64,000 nucleotides of DNA, from positions 62,001-126,000 of the forward strand of contig NZ_JAIVFW010000015.1 in assembly GCF_020829595.1 (NCBI RefSeq), in the 5' to 3' direction. Positions 27,990 through 37,120 of this stretch are shown here, piece after piece. This DNA is from Nostoc sp. CHAB 5844. Its GTDB lineage: Bacteria > Cyanobacteriota > Cyanobacteriia > Cyanobacteriales > Nostocaceae. Below the pieces are notes generated by a model. It worked only from the letters and a program-made list of their open reading frames with translations. It was not told the origin of the DNA and did no database searches. Both the position numbers and the translations under genes were made by a program. Position 1 is the stretch's first letter, and every line of letters begins with the position of its first letter.

Positions 27990-28512
27990 ACTAAAAGAAT
28001 ACGTCAATCTGCATTCGTCCAGTGGTTTTTAGCCAGTTTTGAGCTTCAATGTAGTTATTGGGAGCCATGCGAATGGCTCTAATCCAATAATCTGCTGCTT
28101 GGTCAAATAGGGCTTCACCACCATCATTATCTCCAGCTTCTTTGGCTTTTTCGCCTTTGTAATGATAAATGACGGCGATATTATTCAACGCTTGGGGTAG
28201 ACGTGGGTTAGTTTCAATTGCTTGGTGATACAGTTCTAAAGCTTTGTCATGATCCCCGTTACTGGCGTAAATTAGCCCCATGTTATAGAAAATATAACTG
28301 CGATCGTTGGGGTCTTCTTCTAGGGTGAGGGCTTCTTCATAATATTCTAATGCTTCGGCATATTCACCTTCTGCTTGTGCCGACATTCCATCTCGGTAAT
28401 AAACAAAGGCTTCTTTAGCTTTTCTGTTAGCTGGCAGAATCTTGAGAATGATATCCGCCATGACTGTAAAAGATTTGTCAATAAAGTTATCGTTTTTCTG
28501 TGTTCTTGGCAT
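27990..28512 (-). CDS. ycf3: Photosystem I assembly protein Ycf3
   Basis: 173 residues, the usual length. Begins [27 protein letters not shown], diagnostic of Ycf3. It then has three TPR units ([74 protein letters not shown] ... YWIRAI). Acts as a thylakoid-side chaperone for PsaA/PsaB assembly. Stand-alone gene; the gap to gatC contains ttggtcattggtcatt short repeats and a small piece of the GC-rich repeat family (~27890-27945). Confidence 0.95.
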
Positions 28513-28609
28513 AACTGCCTCTATAGTTGTACAGCTACTAGCTCAAAAGATGCTCTTAAGAATTACAGCGTTTCTCAACACTTCCGACTCAGCACTCAGC
28601 ACTCATTAG

Positions 28610-29311
28610 TTAATTTAACTGATTTGAAAGGGCATTCTCCTCACTAAGGGGGATAATACATTCTGGACTGTTATGCTGGGGCTTGTTGACCAAACTGCTC
28701 ACTGGGTACGCTGTCATTGCTTCAGCAGGATAGGGGTTTAATAATGGCAGAAGTTTTTCTGGGGTTTGCACTTGAGTATCTAACCACAAATCGTAATCTT
28801 CGGGAGCTAAAATTACTGGCATGCGATCGTGAATGGGTTCTATCAATTCGTTAGCTGTTGTTGTCACAATCGTACACGAGGCGATTTCTTCTCCTTCAGG
28901 TGAGTGCCATATCTCCCACAAACCTGCAAAGCCAAAGGGTTGCCCATCTTGAAGCCGAAAATAGAAAGGCTGCTTTTTACCTTGTTGCTTTTGCCACTCA
29001 TAAAAGCCATCAGCTATTACCAAACAGCGTCGGCGTTTGAAAGCTGATCGAAAAGCTGGTTTTTCCGCTACTGTTTCTGCCCTAGCGTTAATCAGCTTTA
29101 CTCCCATTTTTGCATCTTTTGCCCAAGTAGGAATTAAGCCCCAACGTAGCTGTTGAAATTCATAATCTTTACTTGTGGGGTTATGTAGCACTGTTGGCAC
29201 CATTTGTGTAGGTGCAATGTTGTATTGGGCAGTTAACTCAGGAATTTGCTGGAGATGGAAAGCCTTAGCTAGAGCGGCAGGTGATTGATTTAAAGTAAAT
29301 CTTCCACACAT
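28610..29311 (-). CDS. SOS response-associated peptidase (SRAP/YedK/HMCES family)
   Basis: 233 residues. Cys2 at the N-terminus (MCGRFTL) is the nucleophile that forms a thiazolidine crosslink with abasic sites in single-stranded DNA. Supporting motifs: NIAPTQMVPTV, LRWGLIPTWAKD, INARAETVAEKPAFR, RRCLVIADGFYEWQ (catalytic Glu region) and HDRMPVIL (active-site His). All key residues are present. Protects replication forks from abasic-site damage. Single gene, divergent from the GST gene. Confidence 0.92.
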   Translation of the reverse strand: MCGRFTLNQSPAALAKAFHLQQIPELTAQYNIAPTQMVPTVLHNPTSKDYEFQQLRWGLIPTWAKDAKMGVKLINARAETVAEKPAFRSAFKRRRCLVIADGFYEWQKQQGKKQPFYFRLQDGQPFGFAGLWEIWHSPEGEEIASCTIVTTTANELIEPIHDRMPVILAPEDYDLWLDTQVQTPEKLLPLLNPYPAEAMTAYPVSSLVNKPQHNSPECIIPLSEENALSNQLN

Positions 29312-29523
29312 ATTTTTAGTTTACTCCATTGAATGAAATTAAACATTTAAAGTTGATAAATACGAGAAATAATTAATACTTGGTTTTTTATTTTTTCAGA
29401 TAAATCTAGTTTTTATGAAGATGCATAAAAGAGAAATAATTATCCTGTTTATCTCGAATCATTTTGTAAGATATTGTATTTTAGAGCCTCATTTCTCTAT
29501 ATACTCTTCATTATCTTTTTGGC

Positions 29524-30162
29524 ATGGAAACGCTACGTCTGTACGATTTTTTACCCTCTGGTAATGGTTATAAGATACGTCTTTTATTATCACAAATGGG
29601 TATTCCCTATGAAAGAATCGAGGTGAATATCTTAAAGGGAGAGAGTCGGACACCAGAATTCTTACGTAAAAATCCGAATGGCAAGATACCTGTTTTGGAA
29701 GTGGAACCAGGAAAATACTTAACAGAATCAAATGCCATCTTGGCTTACCTCAGTGAATACACAGAATTTCTACCTTATGATCGCTTCTTAAAAGCACAAG
29801 TTTTCCAATGGTTATTTTTTGAACAATATAGTCATGAACCATTCATTGCGACATCAAGATTTTGGATTTCAATTTTAGGCAAAGCCCAAGAATATCAGGC
29901 GGCTTTAGAACAAAAGCGTGAACCAGGTTATGCCGCATTAAGAGTGATGGAGAACCATCTCCAATCTCATTTGTATTTTGTGGGCGATCGCTATACCATT
30001 GCTGATATTGCTTTGTTCGCTTACACTCATGTAGCCGATGAAGGTGGTTTTGATTTATCAAGATTTCCTGCTATTCAAAAATGGATAGCAATAATCAAAG
30101 CTCAACCTAGATATATCAGCATTACACATGAGCCAATGCCCCAAGAGGCTGAATTTTGCTAA
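29524..30162 (+). CDS. Glutathione S-transferase family protein
   Basis: 212 residues. Thioredoxin-like N-terminal domain (residues 1-78): LYDFLPSGNGYKIRLLLSQMGIPYE, then NPNGKIPVLEV and the glutathione-binding TESNAILAYL. Helical C-terminal domain (~85-205) with the conserved VGDRYTIADIALFAYTH. The S/N-rich turn after LYDF is a likely catalytic Ser site, as in bacterial GSTs. Substrate unknown. The ATG at 29524 follows a weak ribosome site. Confidence 0.88.
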   Translation: METLRLYDFLPSGNGYKIRLLLSQMGIPYERIEVNILKGESRTPEFLRKNPNGKIPVLEVEPGKYLTESNAILAYLSEYTEFLPYDRFLKAQVFQWLFFEQYSHEPFIATSRFWISILGKAQEYQAALEQKREPGYAALRVMENHLQSHLYFVGDRYTIADIALFAYTHVADEGGFDLSRFPAIQKWIAIIKAQPRYISITHEPMPQEAEFC

Positions 30163-30323
30163 ATATGGAGTTTCTCATTTTAGTGAGGTACATTTTGTTT
30201 AGATTAGGGACTAGAGGCTAGTTAGGATGTACCTCATACAATTGGGAACTGCCATCAATGTTTATAGAGGAGAGTATTTATCAAGTAAATCTTGAATAAT
30301 AATTGAAAATTTTCAATACAAAA

Positions 30324-30749
30324 TTATTCAGCTACACTCAAACCTTGAATTTGCAAAAACTTGTCGGAAATCCTGTTAGGAATTGGTCGTGGACGCATAG
30401 TTTTGGTATCTACCCACACCCACAGTGCTTCAGCAGTGAACAATAAATCATCTTCATTTTGTTTGCGAATTTCATAGCGTCGAAAAGCACGAGTACCACG
30501 CATTTCCTTTACCCAAGTGGTGACTTCGAGTGTATCACCTGCCACGGCTGGGCGGAGATAGTCAATTTCTACCCGCCGCATCACAAATACGCCACCCAAC
30601 TCTCGGTAAACATCTAAAGTTGCACCGAGGTGTTCTGAGTGTTCAATGGCCGCCTGTTCTAAGTAGTTTTGGTAGACGGCATTATTAACATGTCCTAAAG
30701 CATCCATTTCATAGTGCCGGACGCGCAGTAAAGTCTTGAATGATTGCAT
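30324..30749 (-). CDS. Acyl-CoA thioesterase, YbgC/4-hydroxybenzoyl-CoA thioesterase fold
   Basis: 141 residues from the ATG at 30749 (MQSFKTLLRVRHYEMDALGHVNNAVY); a longer frame to 30800 adds 17 residues not typical of the family. Hot-dog fold with catalytic Asp in RHYEMDALGHVNN, a second conserved stretch GGVFVMRRVEIDYLRPA, and VTTWVKEMRGTRAFRRYEI. Could act on an aromatic or fatty acyl-CoA. In cyanobacteria the phylloquinone pathway thioesterase has this fold, but nothing here ties it to that pathway. Confidence 0.82.
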   Translation of the reverse strand: MQSFKTLLRVRHYEMDALGHVNNAVYQNYLEQAAIEHSEHLGATLDVYRELGGVFVMRRVEIDYLRPAVAGDTLEVTTWVKEMRGTRAFRRYEIRKQNEDDLLFTAEALWVWVDTKTMRPRPIPNRISDKFLQIQGLSVAE

Positions 30750-30871
30750 GAAAATAATCGGATGGAATTTAAGGAAAATGCCAATTTGGACTACAGACAA
30801 AATTACTGATACATTATTGATGCAACTCTCTTAATGTACGATTTTATTGAAGGTATAGAACCAGAATCATT

Positions 30872-31471
30872 ATGAAATCTCTGCACCGTCCCGATTTATA
30901 TGGCTGGTCTACTTTCAATCCTGCACGAAATATTGATTTCAATGGGATTGCTTGGATTCGTCCAGATGGCAATATCTTAATTGACCCAGTAGCTTTATCA
31001 AACCACGATTGGAATCACCTCGAATCTCTCGGTGGTGTGGATTGGATTGTACTGACAAACTCTGAACATATTAGAGCAGCGAAAGAAATTGCTGTGCAAA
31101 CCTATGCTAAAATAGCAGGCCCAGCAGCAGAAAAAGAATATTTCCCGATAGATTGCGATCGCTGGTTGGCGGATGGTGATGAGTTTGTACCTGGATTAAA
31201 AACAATTGAACTCCAAGGTTCCAAGACTCCTGGCGAACTGGCGCTGCTATTAGAAGAAACTACCTTAATTACAGGCGATTTGGTACGGGCGCACAAAGCA
31301 GGGACTTTAACTATCTTGCCAAAGGAAAAGTTACTCAATCCAGAAGCAGCAGTTGCTTCGGTGCGTAGACTGGCACAATTGAGTAATGTGGAAACCGTCT
31401 TAGTCGGAGATGGCTGGTCAGTGTTTCGAGATGGACACCTGCGTTTGAAAGAATTGGCAGCAACATTATGA
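30872..31471 (+). CDS. Metallo-beta-lactamase-fold protein with degenerate metal site
   Basis: 199 residues. Fold cues: GIAWIRPDGNILIDPVALS, VDWIVLTNSEHIRAA, LLLEETTLITGDLVRA and VETVLVGDGWSVF. The usual HxHxDH metal motif should follow VLT but reads NSEHIR, so most zinc ligands are gone; the Asp of ITGDLV is kept. It may bind metal differently or be non-catalytic. Stand-alone gene. Family confidence moderate, function unknown. Confidence 0.7.
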   Translation: MKSLHRPDLYGWSTFNPARNIDFNGIAWIRPDGNILIDPVALSNHDWNHLESLGGVDWIVLTNSEHIRAAKEIAVQTYAKIAGPAAEKEYFPIDCDRWLADGDEFVPGLKTIELQGSKTPGELALLLEETTLITGDLVRAHKAGTLTILPKEKLLNPEAAVASVRRLAQLSNVETVLVGDGWSVFRDGHLRLKELAATL

Positions 31472-31691
31472 ATAGGGGATTGGTATATGTAAGCTTATAA
31501 ACGTAAATTTAGGTAAAATATCGCTGAATCAAGACTTCAAAGAGTTTAGATAGTAGCCCTAAATCATTTATAAAAACTTCTCTTAATTCTCTTCTGTGTG
31601 TACTCTGCGTCTGGGCGGTTCGTTAATTCAAGGTGCGTTAGCCTATGGCGTAACACACCCTACTACGTAGGAAGCATCAAGAAATATTACT

Positions 31692-32570
31692 GTGCAAGGT
31701 TTTCTCAACTTAAACAAACCGTTTGATTGGACTTCTCACGACTGTGTGGCGCGGGTACGCAAGCTGCTACGCCTCAAACGAGTAGGACATGCTGGAACTT
31801 TAGACCCCGCTGCGACTGGAGTATTACCGATTGCACTTGGTAAAGCCACAAGATTATTGCAGTATCTACCAGAAGAAAAAGCTTACAAAGCTAGTATTCG
31901 TTTTGGCGTGCGTACCACAACCGATGATTTGCAAGGAGAAATTATCGCTTCTCAAGCTGGCGCTAACTTGAGTTTGGCTGAAGTAGAAACTGCACTCAGA
32001 CAATTTGTTGGCAAAATTGAACAGATACCGCCAATTTACAGTGCAATTCAAATTGAAGGAAAACGATTGTACAATTTGGCGCGTCAAGGTGAAACCGTCG
32101 AAGTTCCAGCACGTACAGTTAAAGTTTTTCAGATAGATATTTTAGATTGGCGCGAAGGGGATTTTCCGGAATTAGATGTAGCGATCGCCTGTGGTAGTGG
32201 TACATATATTAGAGCGATCGCTCGTGATTTAGGCACAGTTTTAAACACTGGCGGAACTCTCGCCGCTTTAACACGCACCCAAAGCAGTGGGTTTGATTTA
32301 AGTGATAGTCTTTCTTTTACTGACTTAGAAGCACAGTTACAAGCTGGGACATTTCAACCTATTCTTCCTGATGTTGCGCTACAACATTTGCCCGCTGTGA
32401 ATTTACCTCCAGAACTGGCGCGAAAATGGTGTCAAGGACAAAAAATTTCTCTCAATTCTAATAATTTTGGGCTTGTGCGCGTATACGAAGCCGAAAACCG
32501 ATTTTTAGGAATTGGACAATCACAAGATGAAATATTAATTCCTCAAATGGTTTTTGAACCAATTTCTTGA
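31692..32570 (+). CDS. truB: tRNA pseudouridine(55) synthase
   Basis: 292 residues from a GTG start ([24 protein letters not shown]). Catalytic Asp lies in [23 protein letters not shown]. Then come [15 protein letters not shown], the [22 protein letters not shown] segment and [15 protein letters not shown]. Makes pseudouridine 55 in the T-loop of tRNAs. The C-terminal ~60 residues form the usual small extra domain. It overlaps the 3' end of the DUF6887 gene on the other strand. Confidence 0.95.
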   Translation: MQGFLNLNKPFDWTSHDCVARVRKLLRLKRVGHAGTLDPAATGVLPIALGKATRLLQYLPEEKAYKASIRFGVRTTTDDLQGEIIASQAGANLSLAEVETALRQFVGKIEQIPPIYSAIQIEGKRLYNLARQGETVEVPARTVKVFQIDILDWREGDFPELDVAIACGSGTYIRAIARDLGTVLNTGGTLAALTRTQSSGFDLSDSLSFTDLEAQLQAGTFQPILPDVALQHLPAVNLPPELARKWCQGQKISLNSNNFGLVRVYEAENRFLGIGQSQDEILIPQMVFEPIS

Positions 32571-32785
32571 ATGTAGGCTAGTATTTCACTTTCCATATTT
32601 AACTTAGATTTAAAAATTGCTTCAACTTCTTTATCAGGCATATCGTAAGGATAGGGAAAAGTTTGGGTATTAGGATTTTTTCTAGTAATAAATAATTCTC
32701 GAATTGCTTCATTATCTGTGGGATGAGACAAGATGTATCTCTTTAATTCCTTACGAGTCATTGTCTTAAAATCAGGCTTCGTCAT
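32543..32785 (-). CDS. DUF6887-family small protein
   Basis: 80 residues from the ATG at 32785. [21 protein letters not shown] followed by NDEAIRELF-like and an FITRKNP ... [10 protein letters not shown] region resembles the product of 62955-63185 (MKPNFSEMSTKELQAYVLAHREDIEALEILFSRR), here called DUF6887 from memory. Function unknown. In the other copy it is preceded by a DUF6888 gene; here only a weakly similar stretch (VLMMLVSWEF, in the same frame upstream) remains after a stop codon, so the partner may have decayed. The 3' end overlaps truB by 28 bp. Confidence 0.65.
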   Translation of the reverse strand: MTKPDFKTMTRKELKRYILSHPTDNEAIRELFITRKNPNTQTFPYPYDMPDKEVEAIFKSKLNMESEILAYIQEIGSKTI

Positions 32786-32920
32786 CTGGTTAAACTCCCA
32801 AGAAACCAACATCATCAGAACTTTGTTGCGTTACGCTGTCGCTAAGCTTTTGTGCTTACAAGTTGCACAATTGAAATTTTGGGGAAAAACTTCAAACCTC
32901 TCCCCTGCTCCTCTGCTCCC

Positions 32921-32990
32921 CTGCCACGCCAGTCGCGCGGCTGTCGGGAAATCCGCCCAACGCGCTGGCTCCCCTTGCGGTCTCAACAAG
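32921..32990. repeat. GC-rich interspersed repeat fragment
   Basis: Holds gccacgccagtcgcgcggctgtcgg and ccgcccaacgcgctggctcc, words of the dispersed GC-rich family, directly after a ctcccctgctcc pyrimidine run. Non-coding gap between two minus-strand genes; short attgactattgac repeats follow to 33060. Confidence 0.55.
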
Positions 32991-33061
32991 CAAATTAAGT
33001 GATTATTAGCTTACTAGCTACTATTGACTTTTGACCATTGACTATTGACTATTGACAAATA

Positions 33062-33745
33062 TCAAAAAATTTGCTCTATTTTCTGAAAATCCCGTTGCAC
33101 TTCATTCCATAAAGCTTTGTTATTAGGGTCAGTTTTTAGGGCTTTTTTCAGGTAAATTCTAGCTTTGAGGACTTGATTTTCGTTAATTAGCGCTCGTCCC
33201 CAAATTTGATAGGCGATCGCTAACCATTGGCGGACTTCCGCATCTTTAGGTAAACGGTCAGCTAAGGCTTCGGCGAGGGCGATCGCTTGGGGAAATCTTT
33301 TTTCTTTTAAAAATCTTTGTAATTGCTCGTAAGTCTTCCACTTTAGCCGTTGTTCGATTTCCGCAATATTCGCTGGCGGTGTCTGTGGTTTCTCAGTTGT
33401 GACTGTGGTTTTTGGTGCAGTCTCTTGGCGCGTCGCCTTTAGTTCTTCGCGTCTAGAAACAAACGTTTCCGTGGTGACTGTGGTTTTGGGCGTTGCCTTT
33501 GGTTCTTCGCGCCTAGACACAAACGACTGACTTGACGGCTTTTCGACTGTTTCCTCTGGCGGTACTACCGTTAAGAGCAGCCTATAAGCTTCTGTCAAGG
33601 CAATAAACTTATCTTTAGCTTTTTTGTCATCCGGGTTGATATCGGGATGATATTGCTGCGCCAGCCGTCTGTAAGACGTTTTGATTTCCGCAAAAGAGGC
33701 TCCCGACCTTAAACCCAATAAACGGTAGCAATCTCCTAGATCCAT
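33062..33745 (-). CDS. J-domain protein with C-terminal helical repeat part
   Basis: 227 residues. J domain at residues 1-60 (DCYRLLGLRSGASFAEIKTSYRRLAQQYHPDINPDD) with intact HPD, so able to stimulate Hsp70 ATPase. The middle (~65-130) is low complexity, with the near-tandem repeat SFVSRREEPKAT / TFVSRREELKAT. The C-terminal ~90 residues look TPR-like (FPQAIALAEALADRLPKDAEVRQWLAIAYQIWGRALINENQVLKARIYLKKAL). Not DnaJ itself: no zinc finger. Common cyanobacterial layout; client unknown. Confidence 0.85.
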   Translation of the reverse strand: MDLGDCYRLLGLRSGASFAEIKTSYRRLAQQYHPDINPDDKKAKDKFIALTEAYRLLLTVVPPEETVEKPSSQSFVSRREEPKATPKTTVTTETFVSRREELKATRQETAPKTTVTTEKPQTPPANIAEIEQRLKWKTYEQLQRFLKEKRFPQAIALAEALADRLPKDAEVRQWLAIAYQIWGRALINENQVLKARIYLKKALKTDPNNKALWNEVQRDFQKIEQIF

Positions 33746-33940
33746 TTCGAGATATCAGCTATCTAATATACAGCTATCAGCTTTCTGCTTTTAGCCTCAG
33801 GTTTTAATGATAAACACTAATTTGCTAATTTTATAGTTCAAACTAGACAATATTTAGGGAAGTAAAAAGGCAAAAGGCAAAAGTTAAAAGAAATTAAGTC
33901 CGCTTAAATCTTTTGCTTTCTTACAAAGTTAGGCGAAGAG

Positions 33941-34143
33941 CAACGCCGTGCGGGGGTTCCCACGCCACTTGCTACAAGTCGGGCATTGCCGCAATAGCGC
34001 AGTGGCTCCCCGTTGAGGCGATTGCGGGGATGGAAACCGACACCGCCACGCCAGTTCGCTCAAGTCGGGAAACCATGCGCGGCAGTTGCTTCAAGTTGGG
34101 AAACCCGCCCAACGCACTACCTCACCACGCGACTGACTCAACT
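33941..34143. repeat. GC-rich interspersed repeat block before clpP3 stop
   Basis: About 200 bp with gtgcgggggttcccacgccacttgctacaagtcgg-type words, several ccgcccaacgca units and caagtcggga repeats, framed by aaaaggcaaaagg runs. Frames open through it are artefacts of composition. Fills most of the gap between the J-domain gene and clpP3. Confidence 0.7.
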
Positions 34144-34176
34144 TTGCGCTTTTTACTTTTACCTTTTTACTTCGTT

Positions 34177-34770
34177 TTAGATTCGCTCTTCAATTACACG
34201 GTCAATCAATCCGTATTCTTTAGCTTCTTGGGCAGACATAAAGAAGTCACGATCCATGTCTTTCTCAATCTTGGCCAAAGTTTGACCAGTATTTTGAGCG
34301 TAAATGTTATTGAGTTGATTGCGAATCCGCAGAATTTCTCTGGCTTCGATTTCGATGTCAGTTGCTTGTCCACGGGTTCCACCAGAAGGTTGGTGAATCA
34401 TAATCCGGGAATGGGGTAATGCCAACCGCTTGCCTTTAGTACCAGCAGTTAACAAGAAAGAACCCATCGAAGCAGCTAGACCAACGCAGATGGTGACAAC
34501 ATCAGATTTGATGTGTTGCATCGTATCATAAATCGCCAAGCCTGATGTGACCATCCCACCAGGGGAATTGATATATAAATAGATGTCTTTACCTGGGTCA
34601 TCTGAATCCAGATACAGCATGACTGCGATGATTTGGTTAGCAATTTCATCATCAACATCACGTCCCAGGAAAATAATCCGTTCTCGGTAAAGGCGATCGT
34701 AGATGCTAATCCAATCTGTGAACTGCCCTCCGGGCATGCGGTAAGGAACTTTAGGAACGCCTATAGGCAT
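34177..34770 (-). CDS. clpP3: ATP-dependent Clp protease proteolytic subunit (ClpP3-type)
   Basis: 197 residues from the ATG at 34770 ([15 protein letters not shown]); the frame to 34827 reads through caaagtcc repeats. Full catalytic triad: Ser in [11 protein letters not shown], His in [10 protein letters not shown], Asp in [10 protein letters not shown]. It lies 91 nt after clpR on the same strand, the order known for the cyanobacterial clpR-clpP3 operon whose products make a mixed heptameric ring. Naming as clpP3 rests on that pairing. Confidence 0.9.
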   Translation of the reverse strand: MPIGVPKVPYRMPGGQFTDWISIYDRLYRERIIFLGRDVDDEIANQIIAVMLYLDSDDPGKDIYLYINSPGGMVTSGLAIYDTMQHIKSDVVTICVGLAASMGSFLLTAGTKGKRLALPHSRIMIHQPSGGTRGQATDIEIEAREILRIRNQLNNIYAQNTGQTLAKIEKDMDRDFFMSAQEAKEYGLIDRVIEERI

Positions 34771-34861
34771 TTTCTTTACTCCGTTTGTGATTAATTTTTT
34801 GTCAAAAGTCCAAAGTCCAAAGTCCAAAGTTGTTTAACTATTGACTATTGACCATGACTAT

Positions 34862-35524
34862 TTAGAGGACACTAGCAGGCAGTGGTGGATTGGCGAGTTC
34901 TTCTTTTTCAAACACGCGGTCGATTAAACCGTACTCCTTAGCTTGGTAAGGACTCATGTAGAAGAGACGATCCATGTCTTTGGTGATTCTTTCTGCCGTC
35001 TGTCCAGTGGTACTGGTCAAAATCTCAACCATTGATACCTTGTTTGCCAGAACTTCCTTCGCCCGAATCTGAATATCAGTTGCTTGACCTTGGGCGTAGC
35101 TCTTGGGCTGGTGCAGAATAATGGTAGAGTTGGGCAAGCTGGCTCGGCAACCTTTAGTACCAGCACTAAGTAGCATTGCTGCCATACCCATTGCTGAACC
35201 GATACAGATGGTGTGGATGGGCGGCTTAATGTATTTCATTGTGTCATAGATGGCGAAGGCTTCAGTTTCAAAGCCAATTGGATCGCCACTGTAACCGGAA
35301 GTGCCGGTCGAGTTGATATAGATTTTAATAGGCTTATCGGGATCGTCTGACTGCAAATACAATAGTTGAGCGACGATCAATTCCGTGACAGCAGGAACCA
35401 GTGGCATTCCCAGATAGACAATTCGCTCCTTTAAAAGAAGAGAGGGTAAATCTGGCGGCGGTGTCCGGTAGAAGTTATCGCCGTAGTATGGGGCTTGAAC
35501 AGCCTTGATGGGGGAAATGTCCAT
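34862..35524 (-). CDS. clpR: ClpR, catalytically inactive Clp protease subunit
   Basis: 220 residues. ClpP fold throughout, but the Ser-containing loop reads GSAMGMAAMLL where active ClpP has G.AASMG, so the nucleophile is replaced by Gly. The His (TIILHQPKSY) and Asp (DMDRLFYMSP) are still present. An insertion NSTGTSGYSGDPIGFETEAFA before the conserved AIYDTMKYI is typical of ClpR. It joins ClpP3 in the essential ClpP3/R core. A structured 5' leader lies upstream (35575-35630). Confidence 0.92.
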   Translation of the reverse strand: MDISPIKAVQAPYYGDNFYRTPPPDLPSLLLKERIVYLGMPLVPAVTELIVAQLLYLQSDDPDKPIKIYINSTGTSGYSGDPIGFETEAFAIYDTMKYIKPPIHTICIGSAMGMAAMLLSAGTKGCRASLPNSTIILHQPKSYAQGQATDIQIRAKEVLANKVSMVEILTSTTGQTAERITKDMDRLFYMSPYQAKEYGLIDRVFEKEELANPPLPASVL

Positions 35525-35574
35525 AGCAACTGATCGCCTGAAATTATGCCGTTAACTGTAATACATCCTAGCGT

Positions 35575-35630
35575 GATGCCAGCTTTCGTCAGGTGCGGTT
35601 TCCTCGCTAATGAGCGAGATAGCTGGCATC
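35575..35630 (-). ncRNA. Candidate structured 5' leader of clpR
   Basis: GATGCCAGCT and AGCTGGCATC (35575-35584, 35621-35630) form a perfect 10-bp outer stem; inside is a hairpin CTCGCT/AGCGAG (35603-35608, 35613-35618). About 50 nt separate it from the clpR start. No U-run follows on the clpR strand, so it is not a plain terminator there. No riboswitch class recognised. The rest of the 35525-35863 gap holds only a caggagtcaggagtca repeat. Confidence 0.4.
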
Positions 35631-35863
35631 TGTTAAAGCTAGGCTTCTAAGATATTGTGAATATCTTAATGCATCTGAGTGGGATCAGTTTTCCGTAGCG
35701 CTGATCTGGCAATTTGAAGTTATTTATAAATATGGTGAGAATACACTCGTCAGAATTCAGGAGTCAGGAGTCACAATAGTTAAAACATTCAATACTCAAC
35801 TGGCTTCGGAGTGCTGAATTCTTACTAAATTATGTATATATCCTGAAATAGGAAGTTTGGGTT

Positions 35864-37120
35864 ATGAAGGTCAATTTGCAGCCTGCCCTGAATGATGTGA
35901 ATGTTGATGCGAATCAAACCAGTAGTCAACGTCAGTTGTCTATTTCGGTTTCGGCGATCGCGGAAACTCAAGATCGGAATCTGCCGATTAATTTATGTTT
36001 AATTCTTGACCATAGCGGTTCAATGAATGGTAAACCGCTGGAAACTGTCAAAAAAGCCGCTAATTTGTTAGTTGACAGACTTAAACCTAGCGATCGCCTA
36101 AGTGTGGTAGTCTTCGATCATCGGGCGAATGTCTTAATACCAAATCAATCTGTTGAAGATCCAGAACAAATTAAAAAGCAAATTAACCGCTTATCTGCTG
36201 ATGGTGGGACGGCGATTGATGAAGGTTTGCGTTTGGCAATTGAGGAGTTAGCCAAAGGCAAAAAAGACAGAATTTCCCAAGCTTTTTTGTTAACTGATGG
36301 CGAAAATGAGCATGGTGATAACAATCGCTGCTTGAAGTTTGCCCAGTTAGCTGCTGGTTACAGCTTGACTTTGAATACGTTGGGCTTTGGCGACAATTGG
36401 AACCAGGATGTTTTAGAAAAAATTGCTGATGCTGGTTTAGGTACTTTATCTTATATTCAAAAACCCGATCAAGCTGTCAATGAGTTTGGCCGTCTATTCA
36501 GCCGCTTGCAAACTGTAGGCTTGACAAATGCTTATCTTTTATTTTCCTTAATGCCTAATGTCCGGTTAGCAGAACTCAAACCGATTGCCCAAGTTTACCC
36601 AGATACCATCGAACTCCCCCTACAACAAGAAGCAGATGGACGCTTTGCTATCCGCTTGGGCGATTTAATGAAAGACGTAGAACGAGTAATTTTAGCTAAT
36701 ATTTATTTGGGACAGTTGCCTGAAGGTAAACAGGCGATCGCTAATGTCCAAATTCGCTACGATGACCCTGCCCACAATCAAACCGGGTTATTTACGCCCA
36801 ATATTCCAGTATACGGAAATGTTACCAGGGCTTACCAACCAGATATTAATCCCCAAGTGCAGCAATCTATTTTGGCTTTAGCGAAGTATCGTCAAACCCA
36901 ACTGGCAGAAGCAAAATTGCAACAAGGCGATCGCATCGGTGCTGCAACTATGCTGCAAACTGCTGCTAAAACGGCTTTGCAAATGGGAGATACAGGTGCA
37001 GCCACGGTATTGCAAACTTCTGCCACCCAACTACAATCGGGAGGGGAATTAAGCGAAAGCGATCGCAAGAAAACTCGTATTGTCTCGAAAACTGTGTTGC
37101 AAGATATCCCACCACAATGA
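35864..37120 (+). CDS. VWA-domain protein, copy 1
   Basis: 418 residues. A von Willebrand factor A domain occupies ~40-220: MIDAS DxSxS in LILDHSGSMNG, the Thr in SADGGTAIDEG, and Asp in LLTDGENEHGD. After it come a beta-rich middle part and a helical C-terminal part (QQSILALAKYRQTQLAEAKLQQGDRIGAATMLQTAAKTAL). No signal peptide, so cytoplasmic. Metal-dependent protein binding is the expected role; partner unknown. The next gene overlaps its stop by 4 bp (ATGA) and is a close paralogue. Confidence 0.85.
   Translation: MKVNLQPALNDVNVDANQTSSQRQLSISVSAIAETQDRNLPINLCLILDHSGSMNGKPLETVKKAANLLVDRLKPSDRLSVVVFDHRANVLIPNQSVEDPEQIKKQINRLSADGGTAIDEGLRLAIEELAKGKKDRISQAFLLTDGENEHGDNNRCLKFAQLAAGYSLTLNTLGFGDNWNQDVLEKIADAGLGTLSYIQKPDQAVNEFGRLFSRLQTVGLTNAYLLFSLMPNVRLAELKPIAQVYPDTIELPLQQEADGRFAIRLGDLMKDVERVILANIYLGQLPEGKQAIANVQIRYDDPAHNQTGLFTPNIPVYGNVTRAYQPDINPQVQQSILALAKYRQTQLAEAKLQQGDRIGAATMLQTAAKTALQMGDTGAATVLQTSATQLQSGGELSESDRKKTRIVSKTVLQDIPPQ

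Noticed and set aside
33913-34419. 168-codon plus-strand frame across the 33941-34143 repeat
   Set aside because: It is made of GC-rich interspersed repeat and then runs antisense through clpP3; no ribosome site or protein-like pattern.
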